A stretch of 62,335 nt of DNA from Cytophagales bacterium. Its GTDB lineage: Bacteria > Bacteroidota > Bacteroidia > Cytophagales > Thermoflexibacteraceae. A program made the translations under genes and the position numbers. Of this stretch, positions 36,877 through 46,221 are shown in pieces (position 1 is the first letter of the stretch; the number at the start of each line of letters is the position of its first letter). The DNA lies in assembly GCA_947457925.1 (NCBI GenBank), contig CANGYA010000002.1:1-62335 (forward strand), in the 5' to 3' direction. The notes beneath the pieces were generated by a model, which was given only the letters and a program-made list of their open reading frames with translations, ran no database searches and was not told the origin of the DNA.

Positions 36877-38018
36877 AAATTTTACATATAACACCGTCTT
36901 ATAAACCTGCATTTATTTATGGTGGCACGACTGTATCGGTGAGTGCCTTGTGCGAAAATTTAGCAAAGTTTGGACATGAAGTTACAGTCTATACTACCAC
37001 AGCCAATGGTACAACAGAGTTGCCTTTATACAATAAAATTCCTGCTACGGTAGAAGGTGTAAACGTCTTTTATTTCAACCGAATCACAAAAGACCATACG
37101 CATTTTTCGCCTGAATTATTGATAAACTTGTGGGAAAATGCAAAAAAATTTGAGGCTATTCACATTCATTCTTGGTGGAATTTGGTAGCCGTTTTTGCTA
37201 CATTAATTTGTTGGCTCAAAGGCATCAAACCTATTTTAGCTCCCAGAGGAATGTTGAGTGAATATAGTTTTACACATGAAAATTCACTCAAAAAACAATT
37301 CATTCATACTTTTTTGGGTAAATTTTTATTATCAAAAACTATTCTACACGCCACTGCCTCACAAGAACTGCAAGAAGGAAAACTACTTATTCCAAATTGG
37401 CAGGGCTTTGTTTTACCTAATATATTGCAACTACCTACCTATCATATAACAAAAATTAAAACAGCCCTTACTCAAAATTTTACTATCTTATTTTTGTCGA
37501 GAATAGATAAGAAAAAAGGGGTAGAAATTTTGTTGGAGGCACTACAAAACACTACTTTTCCCTTTCATCTACACCTTGTAGGAAGTGGAGAGGCAAAGTA
37601 TATTGAACAACTCAAAAATTTGGCAGAAAAGTACCAACTCACCAATAAAATTACATGGCATGGACGCATAGAAGGCAACATGAGATATGATTTATATGCA
37701 GAGGCAGATATTTTTGTCTTGCCTTCTTACAATGAAAACTTTGCGAATGTCGTCATAGAGGCTTTATCTGTGGGTACGCCTGTCATCGTGTCTAAGTATG
37801 TGGGTTTGGCAGATTATGTAAGCCAACACCAATTAGGCGAAGTCATCAATTTATCAGCTACGGAACTGCTCAAAGCATTGGAAAATTTATATAAAAATAC
37901 TACTTTGAGGCAGAAAATTAGGCAAACTGCCCCGCAGCAAATTCAAAAAGACTTTTCTGCCGAAAACCTAACAGCGGCTTATACAAAAATTTACCAAGAA
38001 TATCATTTAAACCTATAA
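36873..38018 (+). CDS. Glycosyltransferase family 4-type
   Basis: 381 aa starting at TTG in a TTGA overlap with the preceding stop. GT-B fold with N-terminal KILHITPSYKPAFIYGGTTVSVSALCENLAKFGHEVTVYT and C-terminal domain with FLSRIDKKKGVEILLEAL, LVGSGE, ITWHGRIEG and ADIFVLPSYNENFANVVIEALSVGTPVI, including the family E-x7-E. Donor and acceptor unknown. Translational coupling with the membrane polymerase-like gene supports a shared surface-polysaccharide function. The last bases form part of a hairpin (38009-38041). Confidence 0.92.
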   Translation: MKILHITPSYKPAFIYGGTTVSVSALCENLAKFGHEVTVYTTTANGTTELPLYNKIPATVEGVNVFYFNRITKDHTHFSPELLINLWENAKKFEAIHIHSWWNLVAVFATLICWLKGIKPILAPRGMLSEYSFTHENSLKKQFIHTFLGKFLLSKTILHATASQELQEGKLLIPNWQGFVLPNILQLPTYHITKIKTALTQNFTILFLSRIDKKKGVEILLEALQNTTFPFHLHLVGSGEAKYIEQLKNLAEKYQLTNKITWHGRIEGNMRYDLYAEADIFVLPSYNENFANVVIEALSVGTPVIVSKYVGLADYVSQHQLGEVINLSATELLKALENLYKNTTLRQKIRQTAPQQIQKDFSAENLTAAYTKIYQEYHLNL

Positions 38019-38041
38019 AGGTTTGAGAACTTTATAGGTTT
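38009..38041. repeat. AAACCTATAAAG hairpin overlapping the glycosyltransferase stop
   Basis: AAACCTATAAAG (38009-38020) pairs perfectly with CTTTATAGGTTT (38030-38041), loop 9 nt, no T tract. The glycosyltransferase TAA (38016-38018) is within the left arm. Confidence 0.6.
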
Positions 38042-38063
38042 GACTACTACAAATTCTGATGAT

Positions 38064-39767
38064 ATGAAAAAAATTTTTATTTTGATAGGCTTAGTAGCCA
38101 TTACTACTACACTTACCTATGCCCAAAGTACGTATATAAGCACCAATCCCGACTACCAGCATTTGGTAGAAAGGTACGAGATTAGGCAAGGGAAATTGTC
38201 TGAACATTTATTTACGACCATGAAGCCCTACAGTCGACGAGGCATAGCTGCCGTAGCAGATTCGGCGTGGAAACAGTCCAATTTGTCTACAGCAGACAAA
38301 TTTAATTTGTTGTATTTGCTCAATGACAATGCAGAATGGGCGGATAGTTTGGACAATAAAAGTAAAAAACCTTTCCTCAAATATTTTTACCAAAACAAAG
38401 CTGATTTGTATAGTCTTGATAACCAAGATATTAACTTACATATTAACCCTATTTTGTATGCGGGTGCTGGCATAGAAAACAAGTTAGATGATGCACGCCA
38501 CAATGGTATCAACCAAATTTTCAGTAGAGGTGTAGAAGTGCGTGGCATCATAGCCCAAAGAGTAGGCTTTTATACTTCATTTACAGAAAATCAAATGAAT
38601 TTGCCCTACTATTTCCGCCAACGCACCGCAGACGCAGACGCAATACCACAAGAAGGTTTTTGGAAAACTACAGACGTAGCAGGCGTAGCCAAAGACAAAA
38701 CCACTGACTTTTTGACCGCAAGAGGCTATTTCACTTTCAATATTGCTAAGAAAATAGATGTGCAGTTTGGGCATGACCGTCATTTTTGGGGCAATGGTAT
38801 GAGGTCTTTGATGTTGTCAGATTTTTCTTCGCCCTACTTATTTCTTAAAATCAATACACAAATTGGACGTTTCAAATACACCAATTTGTTTACACAAATG
38901 ACTGCCGAAGTTTTGGCAGCTAACCAAGAGTTTCCTAAAAAATATGCAAATTTTCATCATTTAGGTATCAATATTGGTAAAAACTTTAATATTGGCGTGT
39001 TTGAGGGCATTGTTTTTGGTCGTGAGGACACACTTCGCAGAACGAATAGCTATGAATTGGGCTACCTCAATCCGATTATTTTGTACCGTTTTGTAGAGCA
39101 ACAATTTGGGAGTATAGACAATGCAATATTAGGCATAGATTTTAAATGGAATATCAAAAAACATTGGCAGCTATACGGACAAGTCATGTTAGATGAGTTT
39201 GTCTTAGGCGAAATCCGTTCGGGCAAAGGCTGGTGGAGCAACAAACAATCTGTGCAGGTGGGCATGAAATATATTGATGTTTTTGGAATACAAAACCTTG
39301 ATTTACAAGGAGAAATGAATTTTGTACGACCATTTACTTACGGACACGAAAATCTCTATACAAGTTATACGAATTACCAAACACCATTGGCTCACCCTTT
39401 GGGGGCTAATTTTACGGAATTTATTGGTAATTTGCGTTATCAACCTCTGCCACGTTTGCAACTGACTGCCCAAGTGATGTATGCTAAAAAAGGAGAGGAC
39501 AAAGACGGCAAAAACTATGGAGGAAACCCTTTGCTACCAAGTGCCACAAGAGTACAAGATTATGACAACCGCACAGGGCAAGGGGCAGCCACGACGATTT
39601 TATTTGCAGATTTTCGGGCTTCCTATCAAATAAAGCACAATGTATTTTTAGAATTCCGCCAACTTATACGCAACTCCGAAAGTGAATTGACAAAATATAA
39701 TTATAATACAACTTCTACTTTTTTTGCCTTGCGTTGGAATATGGCGGTGAGAAATGATGTGTTTTAG
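38064..39767 (+). CDS. Capsule-assembly Wzi-family outer-membrane protein
   Basis: 567 aa. Start at ATG 38064 (MKKIFILIGLVAITTTLTYAQ signal peptide); an in-frame GTG-like start at 38040 lies inside a hairpin. The mature protein is a large beta-barrel with repeated short aromatic strands (for example GRFKYTNLFTQMTAEVL, NFNIGVFEGIVFG, IKHNVFLEFRQLIRN) and the Wzi-family pattern HDRHFWGNGMRSLMLSD and the RGVEVRGIIAQRVGFYTSFTENQ region, also annotated as gliding-motility RemB-like in Bacteroidota. It fits the surface-polysaccharide genes upstream. No other Wz genes are near. Confidence 0.85.
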   Translation: MKKIFILIGLVAITTTLTYAQSTYISTNPDYQHLVERYEIRQGKLSEHLFTTMKPYSRRGIAAVADSAWKQSNLSTADKFNLLYLLNDNAEWADSLDNKSKKPFLKYFYQNKADLYSLDNQDINLHINPILYAGAGIENKLDDARHNGINQIFSRGVEVRGIIAQRVGFYTSFTENQMNLPYYFRQRTADADAIPQEGFWKTTDVAGVAKDKTTDFLTARGYFTFNIAKKIDVQFGHDRHFWGNGMRSLMLSDFSSPYLFLKINTQIGRFKYTNLFTQMTAEVLAANQEFPKKYANFHHLGINIGKNFNIGVFEGIVFGREDTLRRTNSYELGYLNPIILYRFVEQQFGSIDNAILGIDFKWNIKKHWQLYGQVMLDEFVLGEIRSGKGWWSNKQSVQVGMKYIDVFGIQNLDLQGEMNFVRPFTYGHENLYTSYTNYQTPLAHPLGANFTEFIGNLRYQPLPRLQLTAQVMYAKKGEDKDGKNYGGNPLLPSATRVQDYDNRTGQGAATTILFADFRASYQIKHNVFLEFRQLIRNSESELTKYNYNTTSTFFALRWNMAVRNDVF

Positions 39768-39789
39768 CTACTTCCTAAGCCTGTGTGTG

Positions 39790-39826
39790 AATATTCCTTT
39801 GAAAACAATATTTTCAAAGGAATATT
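39790..39826 (+). terminator. Terminator of the polysaccharide/Wzi transcript
   Basis: AATATTCCTTTGAAAA (39790-39805) pairs perfectly with TTTTCAAAGGAATATT (39811-39826), followed by TTTTTT. Confidence 0.85.
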
Positions 39827-39986
39827 TTTTTATAACAGCCCTCCCTTATGGTTCTTCACAAAACCTTAATATTTCTAAGCCACTAACTAAGTTTTTTTTA
39901 ACTAATTTTTAGAATTTGTATAAAAAATGCTTACTTTATTTGCACAACGTTTAGTTTTGGTTATTAATTTTTCCCAAAAAAGTAAT

Positions 39987-41000
39987 ATGAAAAAACCTTA
40001 TTTCTTTCTATTTTTTTGCTTTTTGTGTATCACACATAGAGGTACTGCACAAGATACTTTGCGTTTGACACTTAGACAGGCAGATAGTTTACTGTTAGTC
40101 AATAATTTAACTTTGATTACAGCCAACTACCAAATAGATATAGCCAAAGCCCAAGTTTTGCAGACGAAGTTGGGTGATTATGTAGAAAAAGGGCAGTTAT
40201 TAGCTGTGGTGCGAAGTGGAGAAGCTGCTGATTTTGAAAGGCAATTAGTACAAGCAAAAAGTGATTTGTTAGTAACTCAAAAAAACCTAAGAGTACAACA
40301 AGACCTGTTGGAAAGCCGCCTTACTTCTGAGAGAGAAGTAACCGCAGCACAAGGAGAAGTACAAAAAGCAAAAGCAGATTTGGCACGTATCAACGAGTTG
40401 ATGAACATTTACAACATTAATCAACAGACAGAATATCGTATTCAGTCGCCTTTGTCGGGTTTTATTATCGAGAAAAATATTAATCGTGATATGACTTTGC
40501 GGTCAGACAAGTCTGATAATGTCTTTACGATTGCCCAAATAGACGAGGTTTGGGTTACTGCCAATGTTTATGAAAGTGAAATTGCCAAAGTAAAATTGGG
40601 AATGCCCACAGAAATAAAGGTATTGAGCTACCCCGACAAAAAGTTTAATGGCACTGTAGATAAAATTTTCAACGTCTTAGACCCTATTTCTAAGACCATG
40701 CGAATTAGGATAAAACTCAAAAATCCAGATTATCTATTTAAACCCGAAATGGTGGCGACAGTCAAAATCATAGCCGAAGAACCCCGCCAAGCTGTAGCTA
40801 TTCCTTCGGGTGCAGTAGTTTTTGATAAAAGTCGCCAATTTGTAATTATTTACAAAGACCGTAACCATTTGGAAACCAGAGAGATAATCGTAGAAAATAG
40901 CACCGAAGGCATCAGCTATGTAAAAAATGGTTTGCAAGATGGCGAAGTAGTGATAAGTAAAAATGCTTTGTTTGTGTATGAGGCAATGAATGAAAAGTAA
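39987..41000 (+). CDS. Chimeric RND gene: TolC signal/first helix fused to truncated CusB-type adaptor
   Basis: 337 aa from ATG at 39987. Residues 1-62 (MKKPYFFLFFCFLCITHRGTAQ signal, then DTLRLTLRQADSLLLVNNLTLITANYQIDIAKAQVLQTKL) are the N terminus of a TolC-family outer-membrane efflux protein. From about residue 63 the sequence is GDYVEKGQLLAVVRSGEAADFE, typical of the lipoyl region of a CusB/HlyD adaptor, continuing through a coiled coil (residues about 85-140) and the barrel and membrane-proximal domains to the end (AIPSGAVVFDKSRQFVII). The TolC body and the first part of the adaptor are missing. This is best read as a deletion that fused two neighbouring genes of a CzcCBA/CusCBA operon, with a shared KLGDY-like junction near 40173. 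Adaptor function is doubtful. Confidence 0.85.
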   Translation: MKKPYFFLFFCFLCITHRGTAQDTLRLTLRQADSLLLVNNLTLITANYQIDIAKAQVLQTKLGDYVEKGQLLAVVRSGEAADFERQLVQAKSDLLVTQKNLRVQQDLLESRLTSEREVTAAQGEVQKAKADLARINELMNIYNINQQTEYRIQSPLSGFIIEKNINRDMTLRSDKSDNVFTIAQIDEVWVTANVYESEIAKVKLGMPTEIKVLSYPDKKFNGTVDKIFNVLDPISKTMRIRIKLKNPDYLFKPEMVATVKIIAEEPRQAVAIPSGAVVFDKSRQFVIIYKDRNHLETREIIVENSTEGISYVKNGLQDGEVVISKNALFVYEAMNEK

Positions 41001-41010
41001 CTATACCTAA

Positions 41011-41073
41011 CTGTAGAACGGACATTAGTCCGTTTATGCAAGTGCGATAAACGGACTAATGTCCGTTCTACAG
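41011..41073. repeat. Palindromic element, 27-bp perfect arms (left of Uma2 pair)
   Basis: Arms 41011-41037 (contain GTAGAACGGACATTAGTCCG) and 41047-41073, loop GCAAGTGCG. It differs from the copy at 42351-42413 by one base in each arm, and the two changes compensate. Confidence 0.9.
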
Positions 41074-41085
41074 GTTATTGAGCAA

Positions 41086-41682
41086 TTAATCTGCAAAAAT
41101 TTCATTAACATCTACAGTTAATTGTGGAAAAATATGGGAAGTCAAAGTTTCGTTTTGTGCAGCCACATAGAGTAGTTGGAAATGGTGCTGCTTGTTTAAG
41201 AAAAATTGTTGAATGTAGTTTTCCATTGGGTTCGCAATCCAATATTCTTTGACACCTGCCTCTTCATAAATTTTATATTTATCAAAAAGGTCAGTTTTAG
41301 AATTAGAAGGGGAGAGAATTTCTACAATTAAGTCGGGGCTACCCAAACAACCTGCATCATCTAATTTGCTAAGGTCGCAAACCACGCAAATATCGGGTTG
41401 AACAACGGTGTAAATGTCTTTGGGCTTTTTGCCAACGGGGTTTTTCTTGGGCAAACGAACATCAAAAGGAGCAGCATAGACTTTGCAAGGGTGCCCTTTA
41501 AAAGTAAAATAAAAAGTGCTACCAAGACGCATAGAGGCTGTTTGGTGCTTACGACTGGGTGCAGCCATTTGGCGAAGGTAGCCTTTCAAAAGTTCTACCC
41601 TTTCGTTGAATTTCCACAATACATAATCTGCGTAGGTGTATTGTTTCGTAAGGTCTAATTGTGATAAAGAGTTGATTTCCAT
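41086..41682 (-). CDS. Uma2-family PD-(D/E)XK endonuclease (copy 1)
   Basis: 198 aa with the Uma2 layout: an N-terminal TKQYTYADYVLWKFNERVELLKGYLRQM, then PDICVVCDLSKLDDAGCLGSPDLIVEILSPSNSKTDLFDKYKIYEEAGVKEYWIANP, which contains the PD, E and D-x-K/Y residues of the nuclease core. The family is widespread in cyanobacteria and Bacteroidota and of unknown biological role. It is about 75-80% identical by eye to the next gene and diverges in a block near residues 50-70 and in the last 40 residues. Minus strand, inserted between the TolC-CusB chimera and the pump pseudogene, and bracketed by the palindromes at 41011 and 42351. Confidence 0.9.
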   Translation of the reverse strand: MEINSLSQLDLTKQYTYADYVLWKFNERVELLKGYLRQMAAPSRKHQTASMRLGSTFYFTFKGHPCKVYAAPFDVRLPKKNPVGKKPKDIYTVVQPDICVVCDLSKLDDAGCLGSPDLIVEILSPSNSKTDLFDKYKIYEEAGVKEYWIANPMENYIQQFFLNKQHHFQLLYVAAQNETLTSHIFPQLTVDVNEIFAD

Positions 41683-41717
41683 AAAGTTATATTATATTTA
41701 TATACCAAAGTAGGTGT

Positions 41718-42317
41718 TTAGTCTTCAAAAATGTCTGCCACATTTACCACCAACATAGGAAAAATATGTGCAGTAAGTTGTTCGTCAGTAGTTGCAACAT
41801 TGAGCAACTCATACCTTTGGCTAATATCGTTTAAAATATATTGTTGTAATAATTTTTCCATTGGGTTCGCAATCCAATATTCTTTGACACCTGCCTCTTC
41901 ATAAATTTTATATTTATCAAAAAGGTCGGTTTTAGAATTGGAAGGAGAGAGAATTTCAACAATTAGGTCAGGGCTACCCAAACAACCCGCATCATCTAAT
42001 TTGCTCAGGTCACAAACCACGCAAATATCAGGTTGAACAACGGTGTAAACATCTTTTGGGTTTATACCAACAGGGTTTTTCTTGGGTAAACGGACATCAA
42101 AAGGGGCTACATACACCTTACAAGGGTGTTGTTTAAAAGTTTTTACAAAAGCATAAGTAAGATTAACAGAAGCTGTTTGGTGCTTACGACTGGGTGCAGC
42201 CATTTGGCGAAGGTAGCCTTTCAAAAGTTCTACCCTTTCGTTGAATTTCCACAATACATAATCTGCATAGGTGTATTGTTTCGTAAGGTCTAATTGTGAT
42301 AAAGAGTTGATTTCCAT
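41718..42317 (-). CDS. Uma2-family PD-(D/E)XK endonuclease (copy 2)
   Basis: 199 aa from ATG at 42317 (MEINSLSQLDLTKQYTYADYVLWK); an upstream in-frame ATG adds four residues. The first 50 residues and the core from CKVYVAPFDVRLPKKNPVG to EAGVKEYWIANPME are nearly identical to copy 1, including the same PD...E...DLFDKY catalytic region. Divergent blocks are NLTYAFVKTFKQHP in the middle and the last 40 residues. The pattern, long identical stretches next to diverged ones, indicates duplication followed by local gene conversion or recombination. 35 bp separate the two genes. Confidence 0.9.
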   Translation of the reverse strand: MEINSLSQLDLTKQYTYADYVLWKFNERVELLKGYLRQMAAPSRKHQTASVNLTYAFVKTFKQHPCKVYVAPFDVRLPKKNPVGINPKDVYTVVQPDICVVCDLSKLDDAGCLGSPDLIVEILSPSNSKTDLFDKYKIYEEAGVKEYWIANPMEKLLQQYILNDISQRYELLNVATTDEQLTAHIFPMLVVNVADIFED

Positions 42318-42350
42318 AGCATTAAACATTTAATTAAAATATACACCTAC

Positions 42351-42413
42351 CTGTAGAACGGACTTTAGTCCGTTTATGTAAGTGTGATAAACGGACTAAA
42401 GTCCGTTCTACAG
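42351..42413. repeat. Palindromic element, 27-bp perfect arms (right of Uma2 pair)
   Basis: Arms 42351-42377 (contain GTAGAACGGACTTTAGTCCG) and 42387-42413, loop GTAAGTGTG. The short flanks CACCTA and TAGGTG extend the stem. Confidence 0.9.
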
Positions 42414-42484
42414 ATAGGTGCTTATACAAAAATAAACAATAATTACCAATCTATCAACGGGCTTTTGTCCATTATGAATGAAGT

Positions 42485-44537
42485 ATGGAAAGATTTTTCA
42501 GAAATATTGTAGCTTTTTCTATTCGCCACAGGCTATTTACTTTCTTTTGGGTGGGCATTGTGGCAATGATGGGCATAGTGAGTTTTTTACGTACCCCTAT
42601 TGAGGCTTTTCCTGACGTAACGAACACCCAAATCATTATCGTAACGCAATGGGCGGGGCGAAGTGCAGAAGAAATAGAGAGGTTCGTAACCATTCCTATT
42701 GAGGTCAGCATGAACTCTGTACAACGAAAAACCAATGTCCGTTCAACTTCTATGTTTGGTTTGTCTATCGTCAAAATCATTTTTGACGACACTGCCGAAG
42801 ATTTTTTTGCTCGCCAACAAGTAATGAACCAACTCCAAAACGTCAGTTTGCCCGAAGGCGTAGAACCCGAAGTACAACCACCGTATGGTCTCCCACAGGC
42901 GAAATTTTGCGGTATGTTTTGCAAAGTCCTACCCGCACCAGAGAACTTTTGACATGGCAAGATTGGGTAATAGACAGGCAGTTACGCAGCGTGGCGGGTG
43001 TGGCAGATGTCGTGGCTTTTGGCGGTAGAGAAAAGATTTATGAAATTCAGGCAACGCCAGCCTTATTAGTAAAATATGACATTACACCTTTAGAAATCTA
43101 TCAGGCGGTTTCACGCAGCAATATCAACGTGGGCGGAGATGTGATACAGAAAAACGGACAGGCGGGCGTATGTGGTGCGTGGCATGGGCTTATTAAATTC
43201 TATTGAAGACATTGAAAATATTATTATAGAAAATCTGAATGGTGTGCCTTTGTTGGTCAAGCACGTAGCCAAAGTAGTAGAAACAGATTTGCCAAGAGTG
43301 GGACAAGTGGGCTACAACGAAATAGATGACGTAGTAGAAGGAATTATTGTGATGCGAAAAGGCGAAAATCCCAGCGAAGTGTTGAAAAGAGTGAAAGAAA
43401 AAATAGCCGAATTAGACGAAATGGACACCCAACTCAAACAATATCAGGGCATTAACTACAATTATTCGCAACCAATCATAGACAATGTAACCGAAGCTGT
43501 GGCGGGTATGAATGCGAATAATGCCGTAAAAAATTTTTGGGAATGATTTTGACAAATTAGATGAATTAGCCACAAAAATAGTAGAGGCTATTCAAAATGT
43601 GGAGGGCATCAAAGACGTAGGCGTATTGCGAAATGTGGGACAGCCCGAAATTCAAATTTTATTTGATGAAGAAAAAATGGCTTTGTACGGTGTTTCTATG
43701 GCAGATGCCCAAGCCGTAATAGAAATGGCTATTGGGGGAAAAACCCGCCAATCAGAGGAAAATATTGAAAAATTAAAAGTGCCAACTTTGCAAAATACAA
43801 GAATTTTATTGAGTGAAATAGCCACAATAAAAATTTTGACAGGCCCTGCTTTTGTCTATCGGGACAATAACAAAAGGTTTATTGGCGTGAAATTTTCGGT
43901 GCGTGAAAGGGATTTGGGTAGCACCATTGCCGAAGCACAAGCCAACGTAAAAGCACAGGTGAAATTGCCAAAAGGCTATACCATGAATTGGACAGGAGAG
44001 TTTGAAAACCAAGTTCGGGCTATTGATACTCTCGTTAAAGTTGTGCCTATCAGTGTCTTAGGAATTTTTATTTTGCTGTTCATAAGTTTGGGTTCAATGG
44101 AAGATGCAGGTTTGGTATTGCTCAACGTGCCTTTTGCCCTCATTGGTGGCATCTTAATTTTGCACGCAACAGGCATGAACTTTGGTATTTCTGGCGGTGT
44201 GGGTTTCATTGCCTTGTTCGGAATTTGTGTACAAAACGGTGTCATCTTGATTTCGGAGTTCAACGACAACTTAGGGCGAAGGTTAAGCCTTGATGATGCT
44301 ATCAAATTAGGTATTAAACACCGCACAAGACCTGTAGTAATGACTGCTCTCATGGCTTCTATTGGTCTGCTGCCTGCTGCACTTTCTACGGGTATTGGTT
44401 CAGAAAGCCAAAAACCATTGGCTATTGTCATCATTGGCGGTTTAATCACAGCTACGATTTTGACTTTGTTGGTTTTTCCAATTATCTATTGGTTTGCTCA
44501 TAGGGGGTGGCGAAAATTAGAAACAAAAGAACAATAG
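42485..44537 (+). pseudogene. CusA/CzcA-type RND pump, frameshifted and internally deleted
   Basis: The start (MERFFRNIVAFSIRHRLFTFFWVGIVAMMGIVSFLRTPIEAFPDVTN) and the end (NFGISGGVGFIALFGICVQNGVILISEFND...SIGLLPAALSTGIGSESQKPLAIVIIGGLI) are those of a heavy-metal RND pump, which normally has about 1030 aa. Three frameshifts were traced: a 2-nt insertion near 42890, a 4-nt GGCG duplication at 43165-43168, and an extra A in a run near 43530. In addition about 330 residues are missing in the middle (junction near 43425), covering several membrane helices, and about 20 residues near 43745. The pump cannot work. Together with the TolC-CusB chimera upstream, it forms a decayed CusCBA/CzcCBA locus. 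Confidence 0.9.
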
Positions 44538-44576
44538 ACTTGACAACAAAAAAGGATTGATAAAAATATTATCAAT

Positions 44577-44685
44577 AGAGTTTATGAATAATTTGTATAA
44601 CAGACTTTATTCTGTTTTTAAGTATCTGAAAATCAATAGCTTGCACAGACTAAAGTCTATGCTACAACAATTATTCATAAACTCT
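44577..44685. repeat. Palindromic element, shell AGAGTTTATGAATAA with GACTTTAGTC-type core (copy 2)
   Basis: AGAGTTTATGAATAATT (44577-44593) and 44669-44685 are perfect 17-bp ends. The core (CAGACTTTATTCTG ... CAGACTAAAGTCTATG) is of the GACTTTAGTC type and not the GC-rich type found in the other shells. It lies between convergent pump and MATE genes, with GGATT/AATCC just outside, and may also terminate transcription. Confidence 0.75.
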
Positions 44686-44809
44686 AATCCTTTTTGTATG
44701 TAATAGTTTGAATAAAAAAATATGGGTTTGCAAACCCTATTCTATGCAAACTATTTTATGCAAAAATAAATAACACATACAATTTCTACTATACTTAATA
44801 GCTCCTCCC

Positions 44810-46162
44810 CTACCCTTTTGCTTGCCTTGCCACCAACACAAAAAATCTACGGCTCAACATAATGGCTGCTGCACCCAACGCAACGGCTAAACCCGTCCAG
44901 ATACCTACACCGCCCCAACCTACGTAAAACGTAAAGAATGCCCCCAAAGGCAAGCCGACTACCCAATAAGCAATTAAAGTAATAATCGTAGGTACTTTTA
45001 CATCTTCCAGCCCTCTTAAAATGCCCATAGTAACCACTTGCAAGCCGTCGAATAATTGGAAAATGGCTGCAACTAATAGCAATGACGCAGCAATTTGTTC
45101 TACTTCGGGGCTATCTACATAGAGTTGTGGCAATAAATTTCTGAATAGAACCATTAACAAGGCACACAAACTCATGTACGCCATGACCAAGTGCATCGCA
45201 CTTTTGCCTGCTAACTCCATGCCTTCGGTATTGCCCAAGCCTCTTTGTTGGGCGGTGCGAATAGAGGCTGCCATACTTAAGCCTGATGCGATTAAGAAGG
45301 TTGTAGCTGCTATGTTCAAAGCTATTTGGTGGGCTGCCAATGTCTTGCCATTGTCTGCTACCCAACCCGCCATGACTGCCGAAGCCGAAAAACAAGATGC
45401 CTCAAAGGTCATTTGTATGCCTATCGGAATACCAATTTTGAGTAATTGTGAAAAATATTTTTGTTCTACGTCCCAATTAAAACTAAAACGAAAAGGTTGG
45501 TAGGTTTTTTTATTCATAAAAATATAAACTATAATAGCCACCATAAGGAAACGAGTAAGCAAGGTAGCCAAACCCGAACCTATTAGCCCTAAACGTGGAA
45601 AACCTAAAAAACCAAAGACTAAGACAACATTTAAGACTGCATTCAAGACTTCGCCAATAAGGGCTACATACATCGCATCTTTGGGGTGAGCTATGCCCTC
45701 CATAAATTGTTTAAATCCAAAATAAAACATGGAAGGAACAATAGAAAATCCTACTAAGTGCATAAACGGAATAGCCATTGCTACAATGTGGGGGGGCTGT
45801 TTAAAATACGGCAGAGCCATAGACAATGCCCATATCACAACGTATAAAGCTATACCTATACTTGTGTACAAAACTAAACCATGTTTGAGTAATTTTTTAC
45901 AACTTTGTGTGTCGCCTGTTGCAGCAGCCGAAGCCACAGGCGGCGTAAGCCCAAAAGAAATACCCATACCCAAAATGACCACTAACATATACAAGGCATG
46001 AGCTAATCCCGCAGCAGCCAAAGCTTCTGGGCTAAATCTACCAACGGCGATGTTGTCCGTTATCATGATGATAATGGTAGAAAGTTGCCCTAAAATAATA
46101 GGGTATGCCAACTGCAAGGTTTCTCGGTAGTGGTGGCGGTAGGCGGTAGAAATGCTGAACAT
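44810..46162 (-). CDS. MATE-family efflux transporter
   Basis: 450 aa from ATG at 46162 (MFSISTAYRHHYRETLQLAYPIILGQLSTIIIMITDNIAVGRF); an upstream in-frame start would add 37 atypical residues. Twelve membrane segments can be traced, with the two-fold MATE layout and typical motifs: QLAYPIILGQL in helix 1 and the family pattern ADNIAVGRF, GLAxALYML, and GLTPPVASAAATGD, QCRGLGNTEGM... region in the second half. It exports cationic drugs or metabolites with Na+ or H+; the substrate is unknown. It stands alone, with palindromic repeats on both sides. Confidence 0.9.
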   Translation of the reverse strand: MFSISTAYRHHYRETLQLAYPIILGQLSTIIIMITDNIAVGRFSPEALAAAGLAHALYMLVVILGMGISFGLTPPVASAAATGDTQSCKKLLKHGLVLYTSIGIALYVVIWALSMALPYFKQPPHIVAMAIPFMHLVGFSIVPSMFYFGFKQFMEGIAHPKDAMYVALIGEVLNAVLNVVLVFGFLGFPRLGLIGSGLATLLTRFLMVAIIVYIFMNKKTYQPFRFSFNWDVEQKYFSQLLKIGIPIGIQMTFEASCFSASAVMAGWVADNGKTLAAHQIALNIAATTFLIASGLSMAASIRTAQQRGLGNTEGMELAGKSAMHLVMAYMSLCALLMVLFRNLLPQLYVDSPEVEQIAASLLLVAAIFQLFDGLQVVTMGILRGLEDVKVPTIITLIAYWVVGLPLGAFFTFYVGWGGVGIWTGLAVALGAAAIMLSRRFFVLVARQAKG

Positions 46163-46221
46163 AGCTGTTTGTTTTATGAAAAGAATAAGTTGTTTGTTGT
46201 AAGTAATTGGAAAAAATAAAT

